NCBI GenBank assembly: GCA_002399975.1
Contig: DHER01000147.1
Coordinates: 1 to 64,000, forward strand
DNA from: Firmicutes bacterium UBA4845
GTDB taxonomy: Bacteria; Bacillota; Clostridia; Tissierellales; Sedimentibacteraceae
DNA: 64,000 bases
Direction of reading: 5' to 3'
The notes under the pieces are model-generated. The model worked only from the letters and a program-made list of their open reading frames with translations. It had not been told where the DNA came from and did not search any database. Numbering within the stretch: position 1 is the stretch's first letter; every line of letters begins with the position of its first letter. Of the stretch, positions 27,382-36,481 are shown one piece after another. The position numbers and the translations under genes are program-made.

Positions 27382-28866
27382 CTATTCTCTTAATCCTCTT
27401 TTTATTTCAATGTCAATAATTGCTTTCCTGGCAATAGAACCCTCGTCATATGGAACTTTCTCAACTCCTATGTCCTGATATGGCTCCGTAGATTTTCCTG
27501 CAAACAATATTACATCTTTATCCTTAGAATTGTCAATAGCATAATAGATTGCTTTGTCTCTTTCAATTATTATTTCATATTTTCCGTTGTACTTTTCGAC
27601 TCCTTTAGCTATTTCAAGGCAGATTTCATATGGGTCCTCAAACCTTGGATTGTCAGAAGTCAATATGCTTAAATCACAATATTTTCCGGCTATTTCTCCC
27701 ATAGGTGCCCGCCTTGCGGAATCTCTTTCACCACCTGCGCCGAACATAACTATTTTTCTGCCTTCAGCAAATTCATTGATTGTATCCATAACCTTCTGCA
27801 AACCGTCGGGAGTATGAGCAAAATCCAAAATAATGGTACAGCCAAGCTTATTTTCGAGAATTTGAAATCTCCCGGAAACACCTTTTATTTTCCCAAGTGC
27901 CTTAATTATATCGTCAATATCAGCTCCCATTGCATAAGCTGCCCCAATGACTCCTAATGAATTAAGCACACTAAATTTTCCAGGCGTATTTACATGAGCC
28001 TTCCTTACTGTTCCATTAACCGTTAAATCAAAATCAGTACCGTTAATAGTGGTGATAAGATCAGAAGCCATTATATCCGCTTCCTTGCCCGTTCCTACAG
28101 AAGTAGCATTTATTCCTTCCTGCTTTAGTTCCTTATAAAGTCTTTCCCCATATGAGTCATCCACATTTACGATATTGTTCTTTTTTGTTAAGTAAAACAG
28201 CTTTTTCTTTGCCTGGAAATAATTTTCCATAGTTTTATGAAAATCCAAATGATCACGAGTAAGATTAGTAAAGATACCTACATCGATTGAAACATCATCA
28301 ACCCTGTTAAGTTCAAGAGCATGTGACGAAACTTCAATAAAACAATGGTATACTGAACTTTCAACCATCATGTCAAAGTATTTCTGTAAATCAAAAGCTT
28401 CGGGAGTCGTGTTGTCCACCTTGATCTTTTTATCTCCGATCAATGCTCCCATTGTACCTATTATTCCTGATTTTTCTCCCAAATAATCGTAAATTCCTTT
28501 TAACAAATAAGTAGTGCTTGTTTTCCCGTTAGTCCCGGTTACTGCTGCAATACTGATTTTTTCAGAAGGATGCCCATATAGAATATTTGCTGCAACAGCC
28601 ATAGTTTTTCTCGGATCCTTAACAACGATAAAATTGCCTTTAGTTTTCAAATCTTCTGGCACATAAACGCACATAACGGCAGCAGCACCGTTTTTTAATG
28701 CATCGCCGATAAATTTATGCCCGTCTGTGGTAAATCCTTCTATAGCTATAAAAATATCACCGTGAGTAACTTTTCTTGAATCATTGGTGATTCCTGTTAT
28801 TTCCACATTTTTATCGCCTGAAAAATATTCATGCTCTATTTGTATAAGAAGGCTTTTAATCTCCAT
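27382..28866 (-). CDS. murE: UDP-MurNAc-tripeptide ligase MurE, meso-DAP type
   Basis: Adds the third residue of the stem peptide. 494 aa: P-loop TGTNGKTSTT (about residue 111), NLTRDHLDFH, LDFAHTPDGL and TSDNPRFEDP. The DNPR motif is the known mark of meso-diaminopimelate specificity, which agrees with lysA/dapF in the window. RBS AAAGGGAGC. It follows a terminator and so probably starts a second transcription unit running to ftsZ. Confidence 0.97.
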   Translation of the reverse strand: MEIKSLLIQIEHEYFSGDKNVEITGITNDSRKVTHGDIFIAIEGFTTDGHKFIGDALKNGAAAVMCVYVPEDLKTKGNFIVVKDPRKTMAVAANILYGHPSEKISIAAVTGTNGKTSTTYLLKGIYDYLGEKSGIIGTMGALIGDKKIKVDNTTPEAFDLQKYFDMMVESSVYHCFIEVSSHALELNRVDDVSIDVGIFTNLTRDHLDFHKTMENYFQAKKKLFYLTKKNNIVNVDDSYGERLYKELKQEGINATSVGTGKEADIMASDLITTINGTDFDLTVNGTVRKAHVNTPGKFSVLNSLGVIGAAYAMGADIDDIIKALGKIKGVSGRFQILENKLGCTIILDFAHTPDGLQKVMDTINEFAEGRKIVMFGAGGERDSARRAPMGEIAGKYCDLSILTSDNPRFEDPYEICLEIAKGVEKYNGKYEIIIERDKAIYYAIDNSKDKDVILFAGKSTEPYQDIGVEKVPYDEGSIARKAIIDIEIKRGLRE

Positions 28867-28974
28867 TTTTCGCTCCCTTTGTTTAACTGTGTTATTATTA
28901 TAAGCAATTTTATCATATTTAAAATTTATTTACAATTATTCATATAATATTAAAAAAACTTGCAAGCAACATTT

Positions 28975-28998
28975 TAAAAAGGAACGCAAATGCGTTCC
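28975..28998 (-). terminator. Terminator inside the division cluster, after spoVD
   Basis: GGAACGCA/TGCGTTCC hairpin (28981-28998) followed on the minus strand by TTTTTAAAA. It lies in the 221-bp gap between the PBP gene and murE and divides the cluster into two units. Confidence 0.8.
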
Positions 28999-29087
28999 GT
29001 CAGAATATTGACAAAACCATCCTTGTCGTATTGGTTCATCTCTGCTTGCCATTTATATATCAGCAAAAATGTATTTCTTATTAACTG

Positions 29088-31220
29088 CTAATTAATTACT
29101 ACTGTTACCATAGAATTTTTGGCCACCTTTTCTCCTGCTTTAGGAAACTGGGCCTTTACAATGCTGTTTGCATCAACTTCTATATCTATATTGCATTCAA
29201 GTCCTGATTTAATTAATTTATCCGTAGCTTCAGCAATTGTAAGTCCAAGCAAATCAGGAACCTGTACGCTTTGAGACTCAACTTTGCTGAGTTCTTCTTC
29301 ATTGTAAACAGGTTCTACATCATAGTATTTCATGATGTTTTCCAGTAAATCCGCAGCTACAGGACCGGTTACAGTACTTCCGTAATATCCTATGCTTGCG
29401 TCAGGTTCATCAACCAACACAATAGCTACGGCTCTTGGATCATCAATAGGAGATGTTCCTATAAACGAAGAGATAAATTTCCCCTCAGCATATCTTCCGT
29501 CGATAACCTTCTGGGCTGTACCGGATTTTCCGCCTATTCTGTAGCCTGGTCTATATGCCTGCTTAGTTCCGGCTTCTGCCGCATCCTTCATAATTGAAAG
29601 CATTATTTTTGACGTTTCCTCGGAAATTACTCTTCTTCTGACAACAGGCTCAAAATTCCTTTTTATATTTCCGTCTTCATCTACCAGCTGTTTGACAATC
29701 CTTGGCTGCATTAAATTTCCACCGTTGACGATTGCCGAAACAGCAGTCGTAAGTTGTATAGGAGTTAATGCTACGCCCTGTCCGAAAGCCTGTGTTACAA
29801 CATCAACATCTTTCATATTTGCAGGATTTTTCACAAGACCTGAAGCTTCACCATTAAGCATGATATTTGACTTCTCTCCAAGGCCGAAAGATTTCAGGTA
29901 TTTATAGAATAGATCCTTTCCTATATCAAGCCCAATTTGTGCTAATGCGTCGTTACATGAATTTTGAATTGCTTCAGACAATGTCTGCTGGCCGTGAGGA
30001 CGGTAGTACCTCCAGCATTTTATAGTCTGGCCCGGTATCTGTCTTACATAGCCGTCACAATAATATGTTGAATTTAGGTTCGCTTTATTTTCTTCAAGAG
30101 CAATGGAAGTAGTCAAAAGCTTAAATGTGGAGCCCGGTTCATATATGTCGTTAACCGCCGGATTCCTCCACGTATCAAACCACGCCTTTTGAACTTCCTC
30201 ATCAGTCATAGACGACCACTCTTGTTTTGTTTCTTCATCTATAGCTTCTTTTGGATTGTTCGGATCATAATCAGGTTTGGATGTCATTGCAAGTATATCA
30301 CCGTTGTTTGGATCCATAACAATTATTGTAGCCCTTTTAGCGTTATAGTCCTTTAGAACTTTTGAAGCTGCCGATTCTGCATAATGCTGGATCACTTCAT
30401 CCAAGGTAAGAACTACGCCTTCACCGTCTTGGGGTTCATAATATTCATTGTAACCAAAAGGAAGTTCTCTTCCGTGAGCATCTTTATTAAACACAGCCCT
30501 GCCGGGAATTCCCGTCAGATAGTCGTTGTATGTAGCTTCAACTCCGTACAACCCGTCCTGGTCAACATTTGTAAAACCCAGAATATATGGTGCAAAATGT
30601 CCGTATGGATATACGCGCTTGTTATCCTCTACGACGTTTATTCCGCTAAGTTCCTGTTCTCTTATTTTTTGAGCCTGTTCATCAGTAATCCATTTTTTTA
30701 AAACGACATATGAGGAATTAGACGTTATTTTTTCCAATACCGTCTCATAATCTATTTCTAATATTTCTGATAATATTTTTGCTGTTTCTTCAGGGGTTTT
30801 TGAATTGGCAGGAATTGATCCGGCAGTTCCGGACTTGTCTGAGTCAAACATGGAGTTGTTCATTTTTTTAAGGATCATCGTTAGAAGTCCCCCACTTCTG
30901 CCGCTCTCTGATTCTGTATTTTCATTAGATGCCGGGTCGCCCTTTTTCACATCTGCAGGGAAACATGTTACGGTGTTTGAATTAACACTCACCCCAAGCT
31001 TCTTGCCCCTTGCATCGTAAATTGTCCCCCTTTTTGCACTTATGGTAATATCTCGTGCCCAGCTTTCCATTGCTTGCTTTTTATATTCTTCCCCGTCTAT
31101 TATCTGAATAAATCCAAGCCTTATGACTAATCCAAGGGTAACTAAAAAAAAGCAAAACAAAAATACCAACATTCTTCTTTTGTTCTGAAGGTTAGTAGTG
31201 TTTTTAACACGTTTTCTCAT
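29088..31220 (-). CDS. spoVD: Class B penicillin-binding protein, SpoVD/FtsI type with PASTA domain
   Basis: Transpeptidase that crosslinks peptidoglycan at the septum or in the spore cortex. 710 aa: basic N-terminus and one membrane helix (about residues 17-38), a pedestal/dimerisation domain from about 55, then the transpeptidase domain with STFK (catalytic Ser), SCN and KSGT boxes, and one PASTA domain at the C-terminus (VPDLLGLTIAEATDKL). A Ser/Gly/Asn-rich insert at about 95-140 is unusual. SpoVD and FtsI paralogues are hard to separate; being the only PBP in the cluster, it may serve division. Confidence 0.9.
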   Translation of the reverse strand: MRKRVKNTTNLQNKRRMLVFLFCFFLVTLGLVIRLGFIQIIDGEEYKKQAMESWARDITISAKRGTIYDARGKKLGVSVNSNTVTCFPADVKKGDPASNENTESESGRSGGLLTMILKKMNNSMFDSDKSGTAGSIPANSKTPEETAKILSEILEIDYETVLEKITSNSSYVVLKKWITDEQAQKIREQELSGINVVEDNKRVYPYGHFAPYILGFTNVDQDGLYGVEATYNDYLTGIPGRAVFNKDAHGRELPFGYNEYYEPQDGEGVVLTLDEVIQHYAESAASKVLKDYNAKRATIIVMDPNNGDILAMTSKPDYDPNNPKEAIDEETKQEWSSMTDEEVQKAWFDTWRNPAVNDIYEPGSTFKLLTTSIALEENKANLNSTYYCDGYVRQIPGQTIKCWRYYRPHGQQTLSEAIQNSCNDALAQIGLDIGKDLFYKYLKSFGLGEKSNIMLNGEASGLVKNPANMKDVDVVTQAFGQGVALTPIQLTTAVSAIVNGGNLMQPRIVKQLVDEDGNIKRNFEPVVRRRVISEETSKIMLSIMKDAAEAGTKQAYRPGYRIGGKSGTAQKVIDGRYAEGKFISSFIGTSPIDDPRAVAIVLVDEPDASIGYYGSTVTGPVAADLLENIMKYYDVEPVYNEEELSKVESQSVQVPDLLGLTIAEATDKLIKSGLECNIDIEVDANSIVKAQFPKAGEKVAKNSMVTVVIN

Positions 31221-31231
31221 ATAAAGCCCCC

Positions 31232-31717
31232 TTATTGAATGAAACCGATCATCTTGTCAATTAAACCCACCAAAATATTTTTATTGCCTTCTTCTGCAGT
31301 TTGAGCAGTTTGAATTTCATCTTCTGTGGTTTCTGAGCTTCCATATGTAAAATCAACAAATACTGTCTGCTTACTCGTAGGATAATTCATACCCAAATAA
31401 GCTTTAGCCATTCCTTCGACACTATTTGTATTTTTTATACCTTCTAAAGCTATGTTATAATCATCCATGTCATTATTTAAAGTTTCTATTTCCTGATTTA
31501 GAGAATTTAGCTCCATTTGTTTGTCTGTAATCACGGCATAATTGTATACTATCAATATTCCCAATGCAAATGTAATCGCCATCATAGTCGAATTTTTAAA
31601 GTTCTTTATAACATTATTATTTTTCTTTTTTCTTTTTATTCGCTTTTTCTTTGGAGAATATTCAACAGCTTCACGGCCATAATCCAAATCAGCGGTTTCT
31701 TTTCTTATTGCTGGCAT
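31232..31717 (-). CDS. ftsL: Cell division protein FtsL-like
   Basis: 161-aa bitopic protein: Lys/Arg-rich N-terminal tail, membrane helix at about residues 46-62 (MAITFALGILIVYNYAV), a short coiled coil (MELNSLNQEIETLNNDM) and an acidic Thr/Glu tail. FtsL is too variable for motif-based proof; its position between rsmH and the PBP gene and its topology support the call. Confidence 0.8.
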   Translation of the reverse strand: MPAIRKETADLDYGREAVEYSPKKKRIKRKKKNNNVIKNFKNSTMMAITFALGILIVYNYAVITDKQMELNSLNQEIETLNNDMDDYNIALEGIKNTNSVEGMAKAYLGMNYPTSKQTVFVDFTYGSSETTEDEIQTAQTAEEGNKNILVGLIDKMIGFIQ

Positions 31718-31725
31718 GTTAATAA

Positions 31726-32655
31726 TTACACCCTTTCACCTATTCTCAGTTTTGCACTGTGTGCCCTGTGATTTTCAGTTATTTCTTCTTCTGATGGAAC
31801 AATTGGTTTTTTTGTTATAATTTTTAATTTTCGCCTGTGATCGCAAACACATTTCGGAAATTCGGGAGGACAAATACAATCCTTGTTCAAATCAACATAT
31901 GTGTTTTTTATAATTCTATCTTCCAGCGAATGAAATGCTATGACACATATTCTTCCACCTTTGTTTAGCCTGTCCACAGCTTTTTTAACAGTATCTTCTA
32001 AAATTTCAAGCTCTCTGTTCACTTCTATCCTTATAGCCTGAAACGTTTTTTTTGCAGGATGCGAACCTTCCTGACGCACCTGCTTTGGTATTGCTTTTTT
32101 TATTATGCTCACAAGCTGTCCAGTTGTTTCTATAAATTCACGTTCTCTCTCTTGAACAATAAACTTGGCAATTCTTGACGCCCACTTTTCTTCGCCATAA
32201 TTCCAAAGTATTCTTGACAGCTCATGCTCATCGTATCCATTTACAATGTGCCTTGCAGTAATTGTCTGGCTTTTATCCATTCTCATGTCAAGAGGCGCAT
32301 CATAATTGTAGGTAAAGCCTCTTACTGGCATATCTAATTGAAAAGACGAAACTCCCAAATCAAACAAAATTCCGTCTATTCTATCAATGTTCAAATCATC
32401 TAAAATTTCATCAATGTTAATGAAATTGCTTTTAATTGCTTTAAAATTTTTGTAGTCCTTTAATTTTTCTGATGAAACTTCAATGGCATAATCATCCTGG
32501 TCAATGCCTATGACCTTTCCATTTGTAGCACGTTTGAGCATCTCTAATGTATGACTGCCACCCCCTAAAGTTGCGTCAACATAAATCCCATCCGATTTAA
32601 TATTCAACCCCTCTATAGATTCGTCCAATAAAACTGGTTTGTGTTTATAGTCCAT
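31726..32655 (-). CDS. rsmH: 16S rRNA (cytosine1402-N4)-methyltransferase RsmH
   Basis: SAM-dependent methylation of C1402 in the ribosomal P site. 309 aa with HKPVLLDESI, VDATLGGGSH (SAM loop), FDLGVSSFQLD, VRGFTYNYDAPLDMRMD and HSLEDRIIKN. ATG follows AGGAGGAGTCAC. Second gene of the cluster after mraZ. Confidence 0.97.
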   Translation of the reverse strand: MDYKHKPVLLDESIEGLNIKSDGIYVDATLGGGSHTLEMLKRATNGKVIGIDQDDYAIEVSSEKLKDYKNFKAIKSNFINIDEILDDLNIDRIDGILFDLGVSSFQLDMPVRGFTYNYDAPLDMRMDKSQTITARHIVNGYDEHELSRILWNYGEEKWASRIAKFIVQEREREFIETTGQLVSIIKKAIPKQVRQEGSHPAKKTFQAIRIEVNRELEILEDTVKKAVDRLNKGGRICVIAFHSLEDRIIKNTYVDLNKDCICPPEFPKCVCDHRRKLKIITKKPIVPSEEEITENHRAHSAKLRIGERV

Positions 32656-32666
32656 GTGACTCCTCC

Positions 32667-33104
32667 TTATAAACCTATCCCCAAATCTGACATTTTTTCC
32701 GCTATGCTGTCAAAATCAAATTCGTCGCTGTTGGAGTAATCATTCCAACTTTCTCTGTTCCAAATTTCAATTCTGTCTATAACCCCTATTATGGTCGCTT
32801 CGCTGTTCAGCCCGCTGAATTCCCGCAGTGACGGCGGTACAAGTATTCTCCCCTGTTTGTCAAAAGAACATTCAATGAATCCGGAAATAAACCTTCTTAA
32901 AAAAAATCTTTCCTGTTTGTTAAAGGTAGAGAGGTTCTTAAGTTTACCGACAAATTCCGTCCAGGTTTCAATAGGATAAACAAATAAGCATTTATCTAAT
33001 CCCTTTCCGATATAAAAGGTTTCCCCTAGCTCATTTCTAAATTTTGAAGGTATTATTACTCTTCCTTTTTCATCAAATGAATGTACATATTCTCCGGTAA
33101 ACAT
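32667..33104 (-). CDS. mraZ: Transcriptional regulator MraZ
   Basis: DNA-binding protein that controls the cell wall/division cluster in other bacteria. 145 aa with two SpoVT/AbrB-like repeats: FDEKGRVIIPSKFR at about residue 9 and FDKQGRILVPPSLR at about residue 84. The start at 33104 begins MFTGEYVHSFD as in homologues and follows GGTGGTGGAAG; the longer frame starts inside the promoter. Confidence 0.95.
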   Translation of the reverse strand: MFTGEYVHSFDEKGRVIIPSKFRNELGETFYIGKGLDKCLFVYPIETWTEFVGKLKNLSTFNKQERFFLRRFISGFIECSFDKQGRILVPPSLREFSGLNSEATIIGVIDRIEIWNRESWNDYSNSDEFDFDSIAEKMSDLGIGL

Positions 33105-33125
33105 CTTCCACCACCTGCTGGGCAT

Positions 33126-33155
33126 ATTATACCACATTGTGGGTTAAATGTGCCA
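33126..33155 (-). promoter_or_regulatory. Promoter region of the mraZ (dcw) operon
   Basis: A perfect TATAAT lies at 33131-33126 on the minus strand with a weak -35 (TGGCAC, 18 bp away). GTGG-containing segments (AAGGTGGCAC, AATGTGGTAT, CAGGTGGTGG) repeat around it and are candidate MraZ sites, by analogy with the TGGGN/GTGG repeats bound by MraZ elsewhere. Confidence 0.5.
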
Positions 33156-33256
33156 CCTTTATTTTAAAAAATTTTTTTATATCCATTTCTACTTGAAATT
33201 TCATCGGTATTTGAACATGCCGTTCAAACTATGCCATATATTATTTCTTTATACAA

Positions 33257-33324
33257 CAAAAAAAGAGATTCTTCACAAATCTCCGTGTATCATTTTGTTG
33301 ATACATGTCGGTGAAGGATCCCTC
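33257..33324 (-). terminator. Branched terminator after lgt
   Basis: Outer arms GAGGGATCCTTCAC (33324-33311) and GTGAAGAATCTC (33276-33265) enclose a second hairpin around GTATCA/TGATAC, followed by a run of seven T on the minus strand. It ends the pheS-pheT-lgt transcript just before the mraZ promoter. Confidence 0.75.
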
Positions 33325-33327
33325 TGT

Positions 33328-34059
33328 TTACGCTTCTTTCTTTTTCAGGTAAATCCACAGGACAACTCCTGCTATAATAGAACCGAGGCTTACAAGCTGA
33401 GCAACTCGCATTCCCAAGAACATCAGGCTGTCCGTTCTTAAGCCTTCAACAAAAAACCTGCCTATGGAATATAAAATCAAATAAAGTGAAAAAACCTGCC
33501 CATCAGTTAATTTCTTTTTTCTCATGAACCATGTAAGGAAAATAAAAAGCGCAAAATCTATTATTGATTCGTACAAAAATGTAGGATGAACCTTTTGACC
33601 ATCTACCACTATTGCCCATGGCAAATTTGTTGGTCTGCCGTATGCTTCCTGGTTAATGAAATTACCCCAGCGGCCTATAGATTGGCCTAAAGACACACTG
33701 GGAACAATAATATCCAAAAGCTGAAGAATTTTAATTTTCCTCTTTCTGCAGAAAAGCCATCCTACTATAACGCCTACAATAAGACCACCGTGTATGGCCA
33801 AGCCGCCGTTTCTTATATTGATTATTTCAGATAGATTGTGGCTGTAATAATCCCAGGAAAATATTACATAGTATGCTCTTGCCCCGATTATCCCACAAGG
33901 AATAGCAATAATAAGAAAATCCAGAAGATTGTTTTCATCAAACCCTATTTTCCTGCATTCTTTCAATGCAGCAAAAACTCCAAGCAACACTCCTAAGGAT
34001 ATTAATACTCCATACCACATAATTTCAATTCCAAATATTCTAAACGCTACCGGATCCAT
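33328..34059 (-). CDS. lgt: Prolipoprotein diacylglyceryl transferase
   Basis: Attaches diacylglycerol to the lipobox cysteine of preprolipoproteins in the membrane. 243 aa, about seven membrane helices. It shows the Lgt signature GRWGNFINQEAYGRPT (about residue 130), HGGLIVG and HPTFLYES. RBS GAGGAGGTATT; 19 bp after pheT, so it belongs to the pheST transcript. Confidence 0.95.
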   Translation of the reverse strand: MDPVAFRIFGIEIMWYGVLISLGVLLGVFAALKECRKIGFDENNLLDFLIIAIPCGIIGARAYYVIFSWDYYSHNLSEIINIRNGGLAIHGGLIVGVIVGWLFCRKRKIKILQLLDIIVPSVSLGQSIGRWGNFINQEAYGRPTNLPWAIVVDGQKVHPTFLYESIIDFALFIFLTWFMRKKKLTDGQVFSLYLILYSIGRFFVEGLRTDSLMFLGMRVAQLVSLGSIIAGVVLWIYLKKKEA

Positions 34060-34078
34060 AATACCTCCTCTGCTGAAT

Positions 34079-36472
34079 TTATCTTAGTTTGGCATCAAAT
34101 TTCTTCTCAAGCATGTTAAGGATTTTATTGTGGACATTTTCAACCTCTTTTTCTTTTAACGTATGTTCCCTATTCCTGTAAGTTACGGAAAAGGCACAGC
34201 TTTTATATCCTTCCTCTATATGTTCCCCTTTATAAACATCAAATAACTCCACGTTTTCGATTAAATATGGGCTGATGGCTTCAACAGCTTCAATCATACT
34301 GCCTGCCAGTATATCATCTTTTACTGTTACAGCAATATCTCTTACCATTGACGGATATTTAGGAAGCGCCTCATATTTTCGGGCTGTATCCTTATATTGA
34401 AGAAGTTTATCAACATCAAGTTCTGCCAAATAAACCCTATTGCCCAGATTGTAATTATCCAATGTCTTAGGACTTGCTTCACCATAAATTCCTATACAGT
34501 CATCATTAACGTACATTACTGCCGTCCTTCCCGGGTGAAAAGTAGGTATACCTGATTCCGGTCTCAGGGAAACGGTTATTCCAAGTCTCGATAAAACTCC
34601 CTCAATTATTCCCTTTAAATCATAGAAATCATATTTTCCGTACATCCCGATACAAAGTTTTAAATTTTCATATGGTTCTTCAGTTACAGGCAGGTTTTTG
34701 GGAACAAATACACTTCCAATCTCATACAGCATTGCTTCATTAACGCCCCTGTTTGAATTTCTCGCTATTACCTCCATTATATTTGGAATCAAGGTTGTTC
34801 TCATGGAACTGTAATCTTCTCCCAAAGGATCTAATATCCTGACGTAATTTCTTAAATCACTGCCTTCAGGTACACAAATGCTGTCGTAGCACTTAGGGCT
34901 TATAAATGAATATGTTGTAATTTCGTACAATCCCATCCCAGACAGCAGGGACTTGATATAATCTTCCAATAAGCGTTTTTCAGATTTTCTTCCTATTTTC
35001 GTATTCCCTTCAAGAGGCTTTGCCGGTATATTTTCAAGACCGTAAAATCTTCCAACTTCCTCTATAAGATCGGCTTCCTGTTCAATATCTGTCCTAAAAT
35101 ACGGAACATTGCTTATTATTTTTTCGCCGTCAAATATTGATTCTATTTCAAGAGTATTTAAGTATTCAAGCATTTGGTCAACAGGTATATCAACTCCCAA
35201 AAGCTGGGCTACCCGATAAGGCCTCAAGTTTACTGTAACCGGTACATATTCGTTTTTCCCTGTTTCCAAATATCCTCCTACAACTGTTCCAGCTCCGATC
35301 ATCTCTATTAATTGACAAGCTCTTCTGCTGGCCAGTTCAACCATGGCATAACCCATAGGCTTTTCATTCCTTGCTGATGCCTCAGACCGCATTCCTAATT
35401 TTTTAGATGTCATTCTTATGGATTTCGGATTAAAATTTGCACTTTCAAGAACCATTATTTCAGTGCTGTCATTTATTTCCGAATAATAGCCCCCCATAAC
35501 TCCAGCTATGCATGCCGGTTTTTCCGAATCAGCAATAACAAGCGTATCTTTGTCAAGACTTCTCTCAACCTGATCTATGGTCACTATTTTTTCATTTTCT
35601 TTGGCTCTTCTGGCAATTAACTTTCTTCCATTCAGAACCTTTAAATCATAAGCATGTAATGGCTGCCCTAATTCAAGCATCACATAATTGGTAACATCCA
35701 CTATGTTATTTACAGGTCTCATCCCTGCATCCATCAGTGTTCTCTGCATCCAAAGAGGAGAAGGACCGATTTTTATGTCTTTAATCACTTTCGCATAAAA
35801 ACGCGAACATAAATTTTTATCCTCTATTTCCACACCATTTAAATAATCCTTAATATTTCCCTGCTCATTTTTTATTTCTATTTCGGGAAACTTAAACTTT
35901 GTCCCTAATGCAGCGGCAGCTTCTCTTGCCATACCCACAATATTCAAACAGTCAGGTCTGTTAAAAGTTACTTCAACATCAAATGCGCTGCCGTCAAGCT
36001 GCAAAATATCCCTTATATCTTTGCCTAATTGAGTATCAGGCGGAAGAATTATAATTCCGTCCCTGGATTCTTTGGGAATTACCTTGTCTTCAAAACCTAA
36101 CTCCTCATAGGATATCATCATTCCATAAGAAGGAAGCCCTCTGAAATTTGATTTCTTTATTTTAGTTCCATCAGAAAGAACGGCTCCTTCCAAAGATACC
36201 GGAACAATGTCTCCTTCTTTGACGTTTTTAGCCCCCGTAATAATCTGTACTGTATTCTCACTGCCAATATCAACCTGAGTAACAACCAATTTATCCGCAT
36301 TGGGATGCTTAACCAACTCGACAATTTTTCCTGTTACAACATTTGTAATCTGCTTTGTATAGTCAATAATTGCATCAATATGCGATCCGGTAAGAGTCAA
36401 TTTATCTGACAGTTTTTTGTCATCCACATCAATATCAACATATTGTTTCATCCATTTAATAGGTACTAACAT
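34079..36472 (-). CDS. pheT: Phenylalanine--tRNA ligase beta subunit
   Basis: 797 aa, full length. An N-terminal tRNA-binding OB domain (VTGKIVELVKHPNADKL) is followed by the B3/B4 editing domain, the B5 domain (VPYFRTDIEQEADLIEE) and a C-terminal ferredoxin-like anticodon-binding domain (YPSMVRDIAVTVKD, SCAFSVTYRNREHTL). Pairs with pheS, 9 bp upstream, to form the alpha2-beta2 enzyme. Confidence 0.97.
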   Translation of the reverse strand: MLVPIKWMKQYVDIDVDDKKLSDKLTLTGSHIDAIIDYTKQITNVVTGKIVELVKHPNADKLVVTQVDIGSENTVQIITGAKNVKEGDIVPVSLEGAVLSDGTKIKKSNFRGLPSYGMMISYEELGFEDKVIPKESRDGIIILPPDTQLGKDIRDILQLDGSAFDVEVTFNRPDCLNIVGMAREAAAALGTKFKFPEIEIKNEQGNIKDYLNGVEIEDKNLCSRFYAKVIKDIKIGPSPLWMQRTLMDAGMRPVNNIVDVTNYVMLELGQPLHAYDLKVLNGRKLIARRAKENEKIVTIDQVERSLDKDTLVIADSEKPACIAGVMGGYYSEINDSTEIMVLESANFNPKSIRMTSKKLGMRSEASARNEKPMGYAMVELASRRACQLIEMIGAGTVVGGYLETGKNEYVPVTVNLRPYRVAQLLGVDIPVDQMLEYLNTLEIESIFDGEKIISNVPYFRTDIEQEADLIEEVGRFYGLENIPAKPLEGNTKIGRKSEKRLLEDYIKSLLSGMGLYEITTYSFISPKCYDSICVPEGSDLRNYVRILDPLGEDYSSMRTTLIPNIMEVIARNSNRGVNEAMLYEIGSVFVPKNLPVTEEPYENLKLCIGMYGKYDFYDLKGIIEGVLSRLGITVSLRPESGIPTFHPGRTAVMYVNDDCIGIYGEASPKTLDNYNLGNRVYLAELDVDKLLQYKDTARKYEALPKYPSMVRDIAVTVKDDILAGSMIEAVEAISPYLIENVELFDVYKGEHIEEGYKSCAFSVTYRNREHTLKEKEVENVHNKILNMLEKKFDAKLR

Positions 36473-36481
36473 AATAACCTC

